A stretch of 64,000 bases of DNA, taken from Aquamicrobium lusatiense (GTDB taxonomy: Bacteria > Pseudomonadota > Alphaproteobacteria > Rhizobiales > Rhizobiaceae). The DNA is taken from contig NZ_JACHEU010000003.1 of the NCBI RefSeq assembly GCF_014201615.1, positions 1-64,000 on the forward strand, read 5' to 3'. Shown in pieces: positions 1 to 8,991 of this stretch (its first letter is position 1; each line of letters opens with the position of its first letter). The position numbers were made by a program, and so were the translations under genes. The notes below the pieces were generated by a model. That model searched no databases and was not told the DNA's origin. It was given only the letters and a program-made list of their open reading frames with translations.

Positions 1-408
1 ATCGCTCGCGCCATGGGCGAAGCTGCGCACCAGCAATCCGTGGTAGCCGGCGGCCAGAAGCCTTGCGGCGAAGGCCTGCGTCGGGGCTTCGCCGGCGGCC
101 TTCATCCGGTCGCGCCAGGTGGGGTCGGCAAGGGCTTGCAGGGTCATACCTTCGGCCCGCAGGGCGGTGGCGTCCCGGCTGTCGAAGACATTCCCGATGT
201 CCGCCTCATAGGCGACGAGGGTGGTCGGTTGCAGCGAGCCGACCTGATTGGCCTCGCGCAAGGCCGTCATGATCGACAGCGACGCATAGAGGGCCGGCGT
301 TCCCTTGCGGTTGAAACGGCCGCCATAAAGCTCGGCGCCGCGCCCGGACAAGGGCTCGCGCGCATAGATCGGGTTCAGCGCCCGGTAGAGTGATCCGCGA
401 TACTCCAT
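1..408 (-). CDS. RES-domain toxin, NAD+-degrading type (3' end cut by window edge)
   Basis: The first 136 residues are visible and the window edge removes the C-terminus; RES toxins are usually 150-230 residues. The three residues that name the family can be placed: Arg9 in LYRAL, Glu52 in ALREA and Ser129 in LVRSF. GGRFN (29-33) and ALYAS (39-43) also fit the RES fold. Characterised RES toxins degrade NAD+ and stop growth until bound by their antitoxin. The gene begins 7 bases after the stop codon of the DUF2384 antitoxin gene, the usual order in Xre-RES pairs, so the two are probably co-transcribed. Whether this copy is active cannot be judged without the missing end. Confidence 0.85.
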   Translation of the reverse strand, partial: MEYRGSLYRALNPIYAREPLSGRGAELYGGRFNRKGTPALYASLSIMTALREANQVGSLQPTTLVAYEADIGNVFDSRDATALRAEGMTLQALADPTWRDRMKAAGEAPTQAFAARLLAAGYHGLLVRSFAHGASD

Positions 409-415
409 CTGCGCT

Positions 416-766
416 TCAAGCGTGCACGCCGGCGTCGACCGCGTCGATATAGTCGAGCACCTCGTCGGCCCGGCCGTCGCGCACAAGCTGCATGGCCGTG
501 AGGCCGGAGAAGCCCGGCAGCGGTTCCGACCGGTACCACGCATAGGCCATGAGCGCCGAGCCGAACCGGGGCTCGACTTTGTTGACGATCTCGGTCATCT
601 CGCGCAGGCGCCGCTGCGTCTTGTCCGAACGGATGCGGTCCTTGCGCTGGATCGCATCCTTGCCGAGCCCCGCCGTGCGCGCGATCTCCTCGCTCGTCGT
701 GCGCAAGGCGCTGGCGATCTTGCGTGGCGAGAACAGTCCGTCATCGGCATATTGAGCCAGACCCAT
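416..766 (-). CDS. Xre/MbcA/ParS-type antitoxin (DUF2384) of a RES toxin
   Basis: A protein of 116 residues with an N-terminal helix-turn-helix-like part (SPRKIASALRTTSEEIARTA) and a C-terminal toxin-binding DUF2384 part. That part has the usual features: an EPRFGSALMAY-like segment, a PLPGFSGLTAMQL loop and a closing ADEVLDYIDAVDAG helix. It should neutralise the downstream RES toxin and repress the shared promoter. The start at 766 was chosen because GGAGG lies 8 bases upstream; an in-frame ATG at 793 would add nine residues but has no clear ribosome binding site. A perfect inverted repeat sits about 35 bases upstream. Confidence 0.85.
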   Translation of the reverse strand: MGLAQYADDGLFSPRKIASALRTTSEEIARTAGLGKDAIQRKDRIRSDKTQRRLREMTEIVNKVEPRFGSALMAYAWYRSEPLPGFSGLTAMQLVRDGRADEVLDYIDAVDAGVHA

Positions 767-799
767 CTGCTTGCCTCCATTCGGGAATGCCAATTATTA

Positions 800-817
800 T
801 GACGCAATATAGCGTCA
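800..817. promoter_or_regulatory. Palindromic operator candidate of the toxin-antitoxin pair
   Basis: TGACGC-6-GCGTCA is a perfect inverted repeat with an A/T-only spacer. It lies 34 bases upstream of the antitoxin start, where AT-rich promoter sequence for the minus strand is also present. Autoregulation by the antitoxin or the complex is usual for this class. That this repeat is the site is inferred from its position. Confidence 0.55.
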
Positions 818-1063
818 GAATTTCCGGATTTCAATGGTTCGTGGCGGACGGCTTCGGCAACCCGCATATGCGCTGTCGTGCAAACAATCGTTCCCTGCCG
901 GCAAAGACAAGCTTTTACACAGGGCCTAGCTTTCCGGCTGCACGGTGCAAAAGACACCGGCAGTCCGCTCCGCAAGAAAGAGCGGGCCGTGTCAACGAGG
1001 CTCGGGAACGTCTCGGAAGCGCACATATCGCGACGAGGCTTCGCGCTGCGAGGGGAAAAACCC

Positions 1064-2416
1064 ATGTCCGGAAAGATTTCGATGGAAGAGGTCGATACGC
1101 TCGACTTCTCGACGACGGCTGTGCCGCCGAATGCGCGCATGCCGAAATTCGGCCTGACCATGGCCTGGTGGGCCGTGTGCAGCGCCCTGTTCTATATCGT
1201 CGTCGGCGCGGCGCTCGCGCTCGGCTTCGGCAGCAAAAATGCCATCATCGGCATGGTGCTGTCTGTGATCGCCTATTCGGCGGTCAATGCGGTGCTGAGC
1301 CGCTATGCGATCAGGACCGGCCTGTCGGTCGCCCTGTTCTCGCGCGTGCTGTTCGGCAATGTCGGCGCGGGCATCGCCACGCTCATCTTCTGCGCCACGG
1401 CCATCTACTATGCGGTGTTCGAGGGCTCGGTGATCGCGGTCGGCATCAACACGGTGTTTCCGTCCGTCGCTTATCCGGCGGCGGCGCTGATCGTGGTGCT
1501 CTACAGCGTGCCGCTGATCTTCGGCAGCATCCAGAGCTGGCTCGACAAGTTCAACGGCGTGCTGCTGCCCTTCTACATTCTTGGCCTGATCGTGGCGGTG
1601 GCGCTCGCCATCGGCGAATATGGCTACAGCGACAAATGGCTCAATCTCGGGCCCGAAGGCGGCGCGCCCGCTTCCGGCTGGTGGTCCTGCTTCGTCGCCT
1701 ATATGGGCGTGTGGGTGCTGATGATGTTCACCTTCGACTATGCCCGTTTCGGCCGGCAGGAGGATGCGGACTATCACGCCTGGTTCAACTTCGGCACGCC
1801 CTTCTACCTGATGGTCTTCGTGGTGAGCGGGCTGTTCGGCATGTTCATGGTCGCCACGGTGCCCGATGTCGGCGCGACGGAGGTTTCGGTGCTGCTGGCG
1901 CTTCTCAAGCTGATGGGCATCTGGGGACTGGCGTTCGTGTGGATCACCCAGACCCGCATCAACACCGCCAATTATTATCTGGCGGCGGTGAACATGGAGG
2001 CGCTGGTCGCGGCCTTCGGCAGAATGCCCTTCGGCCGGATCGGCTGGGCGATTGCCGTCGGCGCCATCGTCTATGTGCTGATGCTGGCCGACGTCTTCGC
2101 CTATCTGCTTCAGGCACTGGCCTATCAGGGCATATTCGTCGTCGCATGGGTGGCGGTCGCCATGGCCCATATTCTCAGCGATCGCTACGACCGGCTTTCC
2201 GGCGGCACGGTGGAGTACAGGTCCGAACAGGTGCCGGCCTTCAATCCGCTTGGCCTCACCGCATGGTTCGGGGCGGCCGCCATCGGCATCCTGCTCCACG
2301 TCTCGGGCGGAAGCTACGCGGATTTCTCCGCTCCGGCCACGGCAGTCGTCGCGTTCGCGATCTACGCGGCGGGTCTGCGCAGCGCCAGGCGATCCTGGTT
2401 CTTTGCGGCAGGATGA
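1064..2416 (+). CDS. NCS1-family purine/hydantoin/allantoin-type permease
   Basis: A polytopic inner-membrane protein of 450 residues with about 12 hydrophobic segments and the general pattern of the nucleobase-cation-symport-1 (codB/Mhp1) family. It starts after AGGGG with a short cytoplasmic N-terminus that ends near PKFGLTMAWWA. The family imports hydantoins, allantoin, cytosine and related ureides with Na+ or H+. Because an AraC regulator and HyuAB hydantoinase subunits follow on the same strand, a hydantoin-like or cyclic-amide substrate is the best inference; the exact compound cannot be read from sequence. An upstream in-frame start at 878 is less likely because the added residues are not membrane-protein-like. 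Confidence 0.8.
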   Translation: MSGKISMEEVDTLDFSTTAVPPNARMPKFGLTMAWWAVCSALFYIVVGAALALGFGSKNAIIGMVLSVIAYSAVNAVLSRYAIRTGLSVALFSRVLFGNVGAGIATLIFCATAIYYAVFEGSVIAVGINTVFPSVAYPAAALIVVLYSVPLIFGSIQSWLDKFNGVLLPFYILGLIVAVALAIGEYGYSDKWLNLGPEGGAPASGWWSCFVAYMGVWVLMMFTFDYARFGRQEDADYHAWFNFGTPFYLMVFVVSGLFGMFMVATVPDVGATEVSVLLALLKLMGIWGLAFVWITQTRINTANYYLAAVNMEALVAAFGRMPFGRIGWAIAVGAIVYVLMLADVFAYLLQALAYQGIFVVAWVAVAMAHILSDRYDRLSGGTVEYRSEQVPAFNPLGLTAWFGAAAIGILLHVSGGSYADFSAPATAVVAFAIYAAGLRSARRSWFFAAG

Positions 2417-2425
2417 CAACACACC

Positions 2426-2453
2426 GCACCTGCCGGTTCAGGCCGGCGGGTGC
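2426..2453 (+). terminator. Stem-loop after the permease gene
   Basis: GCACCTGCCGG pairs with CCGGCGGGTGC (11 bp with one G-T pair) around a short loop, 10 bases after the permease stop. There is no T-run, so it is a weak intrinsic terminator or an mRNA-stabilising hairpin. Confidence 0.4.
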
Positions 2454-2618
2454 GCCCGGGCACAAGACAGGGTGCACACAGATGCAAGACTCGGCAGCAT
2501 GGCGAAACTAGCGTATTCCTATGACGAGACTATTGCAGGAGACGATAGCTCGGGGTTCCGGGGAAATTTGTTCGACGGCGGCGCGATATTGCGCCTGACC
2601 ACGGAATGGGAGGTTCGA

Positions 2619-3578
2619 ATGGACATCAGATATTCCACCGCCGATGCCAGTCCTGCCGCGCGCAAGCGTTACTGGAACGAAGCCGTATCGCAGACCTATT
2701 TCTCGCTCGACCTGACCTTCAGGAACGAGCCCCGCTTCGACGGCTCCCTCAACAACTGGAACCTCGGCACGCTGTCGCTGTCGCGGCTGGCATCGGACGG
2801 CCTGCTCTACCGCCGCCACAAGCACCATCTGCTGCACGAGCGCGACGAGAGCTATCTGATCACCGTGCCGGAACGCGCCGACGTGCATTTCCTGCAGGAT
2901 GGCCGCGAGGCGCATTGCAAGCCCGGCCAGATCCTGGTCGAGCGCAGCCATCTTCCCTATGATTTCTCCTATGCCGAGGCCAATGCGCTGTGGGTGCTGA
3001 AGGTGCCGGGCAGCGTGCTGCGCTCGCGCGTCGTGCTGCCGGAGCGGCTGGCGTCGCTGAGCTTCGACGCCACCTGCGGGGCGGGCGCATTGTTCGTCGA
3101 CATGATGCGTCTGGTCGCCGCGCGGCTGGAGGAGATGGACGATCAGGCGCGCACCATGTCCGGCCGCCATCTGGTCGACATGCTGGCCATGGCGGTTTCC
3201 GCCGACGAAAAGATGCTCAACGCCAACGCGTCCTCCGTGCAGATGGCGCATCTGTATCGCGTGGAGAATTTCATCCGTCTCAATCTGGCTTCGCCCTCGC
3301 TCAGCCCTCAAACCATCGCCGACGCCTGCGGCATTTCCGTGCGCTATCTGCACCAGCTTTTCACCGGCTTTGGCCGCTCGGTCAGCGAATGGGTGAAGTT
3401 GCAGCGGCTGTTGATGTGCCGGCAGATGCTGTGCGATCCCGCCTGCCGGAAGAAGGTTTCGGAGATCGCCTATGAATGGGGCTTCAGCGATCAGGCCCAG
3501 TTCAGCCGGCTCTATCGCGCCGAGTTCGGCGAAACGCCAAGCGGGACGAGAGAGCGAAGCCGCATGACATCGCCCTGA
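2619..3578 (+). CDS. AraC-family transcriptional regulator of the hydantoinase locus
   Basis: A protein of 319 residues. The N-terminal 190 or so residues form an AraC-binding_2-type sensor with HKHHLLHERDESYLI and the typical CKPGQILVERSHLPYDF stretch. The C-terminal 100 residues hold two helix-turn-helix motifs (SPQTIADACGISVRYLHQLF and KVSEIAYEWGFSDQAQFSR). The start at 2619 follows GGGAGG; longer in-frame extensions back to 2250 would overlap the permease gene and read as non-protein-like. It lies between the permease and hyuAB, all on one strand, so it most likely activates those genes in response to the imported substrate. No operator could be assigned. Confidence 0.85.
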   Translation: MDIRYSTADASPAARKRYWNEAVSQTYFSLDLTFRNEPRFDGSLNNWNLGTLSLSRLASDGLLYRRHKHHLLHERDESYLITVPERADVHFLQDGREAHCKPGQILVERSHLPYDFSYAEANALWVLKVPGSVLRSRVVLPERLASLSFDATCGAGALFVDMMRLVAARLEEMDDQARTMSGRHLVDMLAMAVSADEKMLNANASSVQMAHLYRVENFIRLNLASPSLSPQTIADACGISVRYLHQLFTGFGRSVSEWVKLQRLLMCRQMLCDPACRKKVSEIAYEWGFSDQAQFSRLYRAEFGETPSGTRERSRMTSP

Positions 3579-3654
3579 CTGACAGTGCCGGCATAACCAG
3601 CTGAGAGCGCTGCCGGCGCGCCCTTCCCATTACATTGCCAAAAAGGAGAACACG

Positions 3655-5676
3655 ATGCCCAGCTTGCGTGTGGCGGTCGACGTCGGAGGTACGTTCACCG
3701 ACGTCTGTATCATGGACGAGAAATCCGGAAGCATCCGGATCGAGAAGACCGCCTCTACCCCCGATCCGATCGACGGCATCCTCGGCGGCGTGGCCAAGGC
3801 GGGCGTGGACATGGCCGATGTGGCGCTGTTCTCGCACGGAACCACGGTTGCCACCAACGCGCTGATCACCCGCCGCCTGCCGCGCGCGGCCATGGTCTGC
3901 ACCGAAGGATTTCGCGACGTGATTGAGATCCGCCGCGCCAACAAGGAAGACCTTTGGGACACCTACAAGGACGTGGTGCCGCCCTACATTCCGCGCCGCG
4001 ACCGGCTGACGGTTCCCGAACGCGTCGATGCCGCCGGCAAGGTGGTCAGGCCGCTCGATGAGGCAGCCGCCCGCGAAGTCGCCCGCATCCTGAAGCGCCG
4101 CAACGTTGCCGCCGTGGCGGTGTGCTTCATGAACGCCTTCGTCAACGGCGCCAATGAAAAGCGCATGAAGGAAATCCTGCAGGAGGCAATGCCGGACGTT
4201 CCCGTCTCGACTTCGTCCGAGGTGCTGCCGGAAATCTTCGAGCATGAGCGCTTTTCCACCACCGTCGCCAATGCCGTCCTGACCCCTGTGGTGGTGGACT
4301 ACACCAGACGGCTCGGCCAGCGCCTGCAGGAGGACGGCTACACCCGCGACCTGCTTCTGCTGCACACCGGCGGCGGCGTGATGACGCCGAAGAGCGTCGA
4401 GGATTTCGCCGCCCGCCTCGCCGGGTCGGGCATCGCGGCGGGCGCCATCGCCAGCCGCCAGATCGCCATGCTGTGCGGCTTCCGCAACTCCATCGGCCTC
4501 GACATGGGCGGTACCTCCACCGACGTGTCGCTGGCCTATGACGGGCAGTCGCGCGTCACCAAGGACTGGTTCATCGAATATGGCTATCCGATCCGCTTTT
4601 CCTCCATCGAGGTGCTGACCATCGGCGCCGGCGGCGGCTCGCTGGCCTGGCGCGACGAGGCCGGCTCGCTGCGCAACGGCCCGCAATCGGCGGGCGCCAA
4701 TCCGGGACCGGCCTGCTATGGCAACGGCAACAGGCAGCCGACCAACACCGACGCCAACGTGGTGCTCGGCCGTCTCGGCACCAGCCTTGCCGGCGGCAAG
4801 ATCACGCTCGATCCGGCACTGGCCGCGCAGGCGGTGACGGAAGGCGTCGCCGAACCGTTCGGCCTGTCCATTCATGCGGCCGCCGACGCCGTCATCAAGG
4901 TCGCCAACGCCAACATGTCGGACGCCGTGCGGCTGATCTCGATCAGCCGCGGCTACGATCCGCGCGACTTCGCGCTGGTCGCCTTCGGCGGTGCGGGCGC
5001 GCTGCATGGCGCCGCGATTGCGAAGGAACTGTCGATCCCCGCCGTGATCGTGCCGCCCAATCCCGGCGTCACCTCGGCGCTCGGCTGCCTGCTCGTCGAC
5101 ATGCAGCACGACTTCTCCGAAAGCTACATCAAGGCGGCTTCCGAAGCGGATGCCGCGACCATCGAGGCCGATTTCGCCCGCATGGAGAAGGATGCGGTGG
5201 AGCGGCTGGTGCATGAGGGCGTCGAGCCCGGCGACATCGTGCTCCAGCGCAGCGTCGACATGATGTATCAGGGCCAGTGGCGTTCGCTGGCGGTGAATGC
5301 GCCGACCCCTGTCACCAGCATCGCCGATCTGGTCGAGGCGTTCCATCGCGAGCACAAGCGCGAATACAATTTCCGCCGCGACGAAACCCCGGTCAGCCTC
5401 TACCGCCTCAACCTGAAGGCCACCGGCATCGTGCCGAAGGCCGAACTGCCGAAGCATGAGCCGACCGGCGTCACACCCGCGCCGCTTCATCGCCGGCCGG
5501 TCTGGTTCGGGCCGGACGAGCCGCATGACACGCCGGTCTATGACCGCGACGACCTGCCGGCGGGCTTCAGCTTCGAAGGACCGGCCATCGTCGAGCAGCT
5601 CGACTCCACCGTGGTGGTGCCGCCCGGCACGAAGGCGGAAGTCGACCAGTATCTCAACATCATCATCCGCGTCTGA
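3655..5676 (+). CDS. hyuA: Hydantoinase/oxoprolinase subunit A (HyuA-type ATPase)
   Basis: A protein of 673 residues in the size class of HyuA, N-methylhydantoinase A and acetone carboxylase beta. The N-terminal VAVDVGGTFTDVCIMD motif and a second GLDMGGTSTDVSL motif (about 278-290) are the ASKHA-type nucleotide-binding signatures. The GAGGGSLAW and FGGAGALHG segments are also typical. These subunits work with HyuB in cytosolic ATP-dependent opening of hydantoin, 5-oxoproline or N-methylhydantoin rings. AAGGAG lies just before the ATG. The hyuB gene starts 12 bases after the stop, so the pair is surely co-expressed. Substrate choice among the family members is not readable. Confidence 0.85.
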   Translation: MPSLRVAVDVGGTFTDVCIMDEKSGSIRIEKTASTPDPIDGILGGVAKAGVDMADVALFSHGTTVATNALITRRLPRAAMVCTEGFRDVIEIRRANKEDLWDTYKDVVPPYIPRRDRLTVPERVDAAGKVVRPLDEAAAREVARILKRRNVAAVAVCFMNAFVNGANEKRMKEILQEAMPDVPVSTSSEVLPEIFEHERFSTTVANAVLTPVVVDYTRRLGQRLQEDGYTRDLLLLHTGGGVMTPKSVEDFAARLAGSGIAAGAIASRQIAMLCGFRNSIGLDMGGTSTDVSLAYDGQSRVTKDWFIEYGYPIRFSSIEVLTIGAGGGSLAWRDEAGSLRNGPQSAGANPGPACYGNGNRQPTNTDANVVLGRLGTSLAGGKITLDPALAAQAVTEGVAEPFGLSIHAAADAVIKVANANMSDAVRLISISRGYDPRDFALVAFGGAGALHGAAIAKELSIPAVIVPPNPGVTSALGCLLVDMQHDFSESYIKAASEADAATIEADFARMEKDAVERLVHEGVEPGDIVLQRSVDMMYQGQWRSLAVNAPTPVTSIADLVEAFHREHKREYNFRRDETPVSLYRLNLKATGIVPKAELPKHEPTGVTPAPLHRRPVWFGPDEPHDTPVYDRDDLPAGFSFEGPAIVEQLDSTVVVPPGTKAEVDQYLNIIIRV

Positions 5677-5687
5677 GAGGAACCAAG

Positions 5688-7649
5688 ATGCTGACCAAGC
5701 CAACTCTCGATCCCGTCACCTTCGAGGTGCTGAAGAACTCCTTCATCACCTCCGTCGACCAGATGGCGGAGCAGATCCTGCGCACCTGCTATTCCTTCGT
5801 CATCTACAATCGCGACTTTTCGAGCGCCCTGCATGACGCGGAAGGCAACTGCGTGGCGCAGGGCAACCAGGACATCGCCGTGCATGTCGGCACGCTCCAC
5901 TTCACCTGCAAGGAGGTGATCCGCGCCTTTGCCGGCGACATGCATCCGGGCGACGTCTACGCCATCAACGACCCCTATGCCGGCGGCACCCACTTCAACG
6001 ACGTGCGCCTGATCCGGCCGATCTTCCACGATGGCGAGGTCATCGCCTTCTCGCAGTCGAACGGCCACTGGTCCGACCTCGGCGGTTCGGTTCCGGGCTC
6101 CTTCGACGTCAGCGCCACCGACATGTTCAGGGAAGGCATGCGCATCACCCCGGTGCGCCTGTTCGCAAAAGGCCGCTTCTGCGAGGACGTCGCCCGGATG
6201 ATCGCTTCCAACACCCGTGACCCGGCCTCGATCATCGGCGATATCCACGCGCAGGCACAGGCCACGCAGGTGTGCGAGCGCGAAATCCTGCGCCTTGTCG
6301 CCAAATATGGCGTCGACACCATAAAGCTCGGCATGGCCGCCGTGCAGGATTATGTCGAGCGCGCCATGCGCCAGCGCATCGAAGCCCTGCCGGACGGCGA
6401 GTGGGAAACGCAGGATTTCATCGATCAGGACCCGGCCGGCGAAGAGGGGCTGATTCCGATCAAGGTGAAGCTGACGATCAAAGGCGACCGCGTCAGCTAC
6501 GACTTCAGCGGCTCTCACGCCACCATCGGCTCGATCTACAATTCCGCCTTCGGCTCCACCTTCTCGGCGGTGGCGGCGGGCATGAAGACCTTCTTCCCCG
6601 ACCTGCCGCTGAACAGCGGATTCTACCGCCTGTTCGACATCACGGCTCCCGAAGGCTCCATCGTCGATGCCAGATGGCCGGTGGCGGTAACGGGCTTCCT
6701 GATGCCGTTCGAGAAGATCATGAACGCCATCTACGAGATGTGGTCCAAGATCCTGCCCGAGCGCGCCATCGCCTGCGCCTTCAACCTCGAATATCTGCTG
6801 ACCGGCGGCCGCGATGCGCGCAGCCCCGAAAAGCCGATCTTCATGTTCTACGACTGGCTGCCGGGCGGCTGGGGCGGGCGCAATGGCCGCGACGGCTGCA
6901 ACGTCACCACCGCCTGCTTCGGCACCGGGCTGATGGCGCAGCCGGTGGAAGGTCAGGAGCGTGCCAACCCGATGATGACCACGCGCTTCGAGGTGCTGAC
7001 GGATTCCGCCGGCCCCGGCAAATGGCGCGGCGGTGCCGGCGTGCAGAAAACCTCCGTCATGCTGGAGGCCGAGAACACGGTGATCTCCTACATCTGCGAC
7101 CGCGAGCGCGCCGTGGTGTGGGGCATCGAAGGCGGCCTGCCGTCCATGCCGCACGGGCTGACGCTGCGCCGTCATGGCTCGGACAAGCCCGAATGGCTGG
7201 GCTCGGTGTTCTCCAACGTCGCCATCGGGCAGAACGACGAGTTCGGCCGCCCGACCGCCGGCGGCGGCGGCTTCGGCGATCCGCTGGAGCGCGATCCCGA
7301 GCGCGTGTTGCAGGACGTCATCGACGATTATGTCTCGGTGGAGCGCGCCGCGCTGGACTACGGCGTGGTCATCACCCCGGTCGATCCCGAAATCTGCGAA
7401 TACGAGATCGATGCGGAGGCGACGAAGAAAGAGCGCGAGCGCATCCGGGCCGGACGCAGCGGCTGGATCGCAACCCCGCCTGAAGAGGTGGCGGCCCTGT
7501 TCCAGGCCGGAAAGATCAATGCGCTCGATGCGGTGCGGCGCTATGCGGTGATCCTCGACTGGGACAAGGGCACGCTTCTGCCGAAATCCACGGAGCAGTT
7601 CCGCGAGATGTACCACAAGCGCACCGCCTCCCGCTGGGCGGCAGCCTGA
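5688..7649 (+). CDS. hyuB: Hydantoinase/oxoprolinase subunit B (HyuB)
   Basis: A protein of 653 residues with the HyuB hallmarks: the N-terminal LDPVTFEVLKNSF, a NDPYAGGTHFNDV metal-site-like segment, and the glycine-rich RFEVLTDSAGPGKWRGG and AGGGGFGDPLERDP stretches near the C-terminus. HyuB is the obligate partner of HyuA in ATP-dependent cyclic-amide hydrolysis. The final 50 residues include KERERIRAGRSGW and look intact. Length and motif order match full-size family members, so no truncation is suspected. A stem-loop follows the stop codon. Confidence 0.85.
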   Translation: MLTKPTLDPVTFEVLKNSFITSVDQMAEQILRTCYSFVIYNRDFSSALHDAEGNCVAQGNQDIAVHVGTLHFTCKEVIRAFAGDMHPGDVYAINDPYAGGTHFNDVRLIRPIFHDGEVIAFSQSNGHWSDLGGSVPGSFDVSATDMFREGMRITPVRLFAKGRFCEDVARMIASNTRDPASIIGDIHAQAQATQVCEREILRLVAKYGVDTIKLGMAAVQDYVERAMRQRIEALPDGEWETQDFIDQDPAGEEGLIPIKVKLTIKGDRVSYDFSGSHATIGSIYNSAFGSTFSAVAAGMKTFFPDLPLNSGFYRLFDITAPEGSIVDARWPVAVTGFLMPFEKIMNAIYEMWSKILPERAIACAFNLEYLLTGGRDARSPEKPIFMFYDWLPGGWGGRNGRDGCNVTTACFGTGLMAQPVEGQERANPMMTTRFEVLTDSAGPGKWRGGAGVQKTSVMLEAENTVISYICDRERAVVWGIEGGLPSMPHGLTLRRHGSDKPEWLGSVFSNVAIGQNDEFGRPTAGGGGFGDPLERDPERVLQDVIDDYVSVERAALDYGVVITPVDPEICEYEIDAEATKKERERIRAGRSGWIATPPEEVAALFQAGKINALDAVRRYAVILDWDKGTLLPKSTEQFREMYHKRTASRWAAA

Positions 7650-7666
7650 AACAGCCTCTCTCCATT

Positions 7667-7690
7667 CCGCCGGACTTCACGGTCCGGCGG
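7667..7690 (+). terminator. Stem-loop downstream of hyuB
   Basis: CCGCCGGAC and GTCCGGCGG form a perfect 9-bp stem around a 6-base loop, 18 bases after the hyuB stop. No clear T-run follows. It probably ends or stabilises the hyu transcript. Confidence 0.5.
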
Positions 7691-8217
7691 CAGGATTTAC
7701 GGGCGGCAGGGATGCCGCCTGCCGCGTCGGGGACGCCGCTCCGGAGTTTCCCCCGACCTGCGCCAGCAGATCAGGTCTGCATGCTCTTATCCTGCATGAT
7801 GGAGACATGTTTCCCTGCGGTGAAGCTGTCCTTGCGGAGGAGGAAGCCAGCCCCGTCACCGGCGGCGCATGCCACCCGGTACGATCGCTGCCCGACGGTT
7901 TTCTTTTCCGCCGTCGCTCTCGCCGCCATCGTAATCTTCTGGCTCTGATCAACGGGTCATGACCCTACGCTGAACTATCTCGGCCTCAGCGCCGCAACCC
8001 CGCCGCCAGATGCAAGGCTGGGCCGGGACGGGTGCGTTCCGCATGAGGAACAGCACACACGAGATGTGAAGCCCATGCAGCGGCTGGCGGAGTTGGCGAT
8101 TGTCACTCTCAGCTAGCGGGGCAACAGCGCCGCGCTGGCGTCGCGCCTCGGTGATCCATGTTGCGGCCGCTCATCGGAAACAAGGGCAAAATCACGCCCT
8201 TTTGAAAAAATGAAACT
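7691..8217. other. Gene-free stretch before the efflux regulator
   Basis: About 530 bases with no convincing coding sequence on either strand. Short open frames here lack ribosome binding sites and family resemblance. I see no repeat or RNA gene. The right end becomes AT-rich and leads into the regulator promoter. Confidence 0.5.
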
Positions 8218-8243
8218 TTACATACATTCTTGTTTGTATATAA
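8218..8243. promoter_or_regulatory. AcrR-type operator candidate
   Basis: TTACATACA (8218-8226) and TGTATATAA (8235-8243) are inverted half-sites with one mismatch, separated by 8 bases. The core TACATACATTC resembles the operator that E. coli AcrR recognises. It sits 22 bases upstream of the TetR start, so autoregulation plus control of the downstream efflux genes is likely. Confidence 0.65.
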
Positions 8244-8264
8244 GAGCGCCCGAAAGGTGTCGTC

Positions 8265-8870
8265 ATGCGCAGGACCAAGGAAGACGCGGAACAGACCCGA
8301 ACGGCCATCCTCGATGCCGCCGAGCGCGTCTTCATGGAGCGCGGCATCGATGCCGCGACGCTGGACGGCATCTCACGCGCTGCAGGCGTCACGCGCGGCG
8401 CCTTCTACTGGCATTTCAAGGACAAGACCGATCTTCTGAGCGCGTTGCAGGCGCGCAGTTCGCTGCCGCAGGAAGAACTGCTCGCTTATGACGAGACCAG
8501 CAGCACCGACGATCCGTTCGAGTTTCTGGAAGCTGCCGGCATCAAGGCCCTGACCGTCTTCGCGGAAGATGAAAGCTGCCAGCGCCTGTTCAGCATTCTC
8601 TCCAGCCATACCGGCCGGGGGCAGAGCGCCGACTGGATGGACGATGCCAATTGCCGCCTGTTCAGGCTGATTTCGCGCCTGACGCGCATCGCTGCGGATC
8701 AGGGCAAGCTCGGTCCCCACTTCACGCCGGACGAGGCGGCATGCGTGCTCATGGCCAGCATGAACGGGCTTCTGGGCGAATGGCTGCGGGCCAAGAAAGT
8801 CTTCCCGCTGAAGGAGCTTGGCTCCAAACTGTTGCGCAGTCAGCTCGCCATGCTGAGGGCATCCGAATGA
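8265..8870 (+). CDS. TetR/AcrR-family repressor of the adjacent RND efflux pump
   Basis: A protein of 201 residues. The N-terminal helix-turn-helix has the family pattern RTAILDAAERVFMERG followed by TLDGISRAAGVTRGAFYWHF. The C-terminal part is a ligand-binding helical bundle (TetR_C_2/AcrR-like) with LEAAGIKAL and CVLMASMNGLLGEWL. AcrR-type proteins bind hydrophobic drugs and then release the efflux promoter. The gene lies directly upstream of and in the same direction as the membrane-fusion protein gene, not divergent as in E. coli, so readthrough from its own operator-controlled promoter could drive the whole set. The 120-base gap before the pump genes shows no second clear operator. Confidence 0.85.
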   Translation: MRRTKEDAEQTRTAILDAAERVFMERGIDAATLDGISRAAGVTRGAFYWHFKDKTDLLSALQARSSLPQEELLAYDETSSTDDPFEFLEAAGIKALTVFAEDESCQRLFSILSSHTGRGQSADWMDDANCRLFRLISRLTRIAADQGKLGPHFTPDEAACVLMASMNGLLGEWLRAKKVFPLKELGSKLLRSQLAMLRASE

Positions 8871-8991
8871 TCCCGCTGATCTTCTCGCTACCCCCTCCGC
8901 CGGCATCGGATCTGCCCGGCTAGCCGGAACAAAAGGCGCTGTCGCCAGCGCAAACACATTCTCCCAAAAACGGTTTCATCAGAGAGTTCCC

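Noticed and set aside
724-2511. Plus-strand frame of 595 codons overlapping the NCS1 permease
   Set aside because: Arg-rich and without hydrophobic helices; the overlapping frame is a clear membrane transporter.
3502-5703. Long open frame on the minus strand opposite hyuA (733 codons)
   Set aside because: It is a high-GC shadow of hyuA: composition is rich in Arg, Gly, Asp and His, it has no family motif, and the sense strand holds a clear HyuA.
5538-7616. Long open frame on the minus strand opposite hyuB (692 codons)
   Set aside because: Antisense shadow of a recognised HyuB with no motif of its own.
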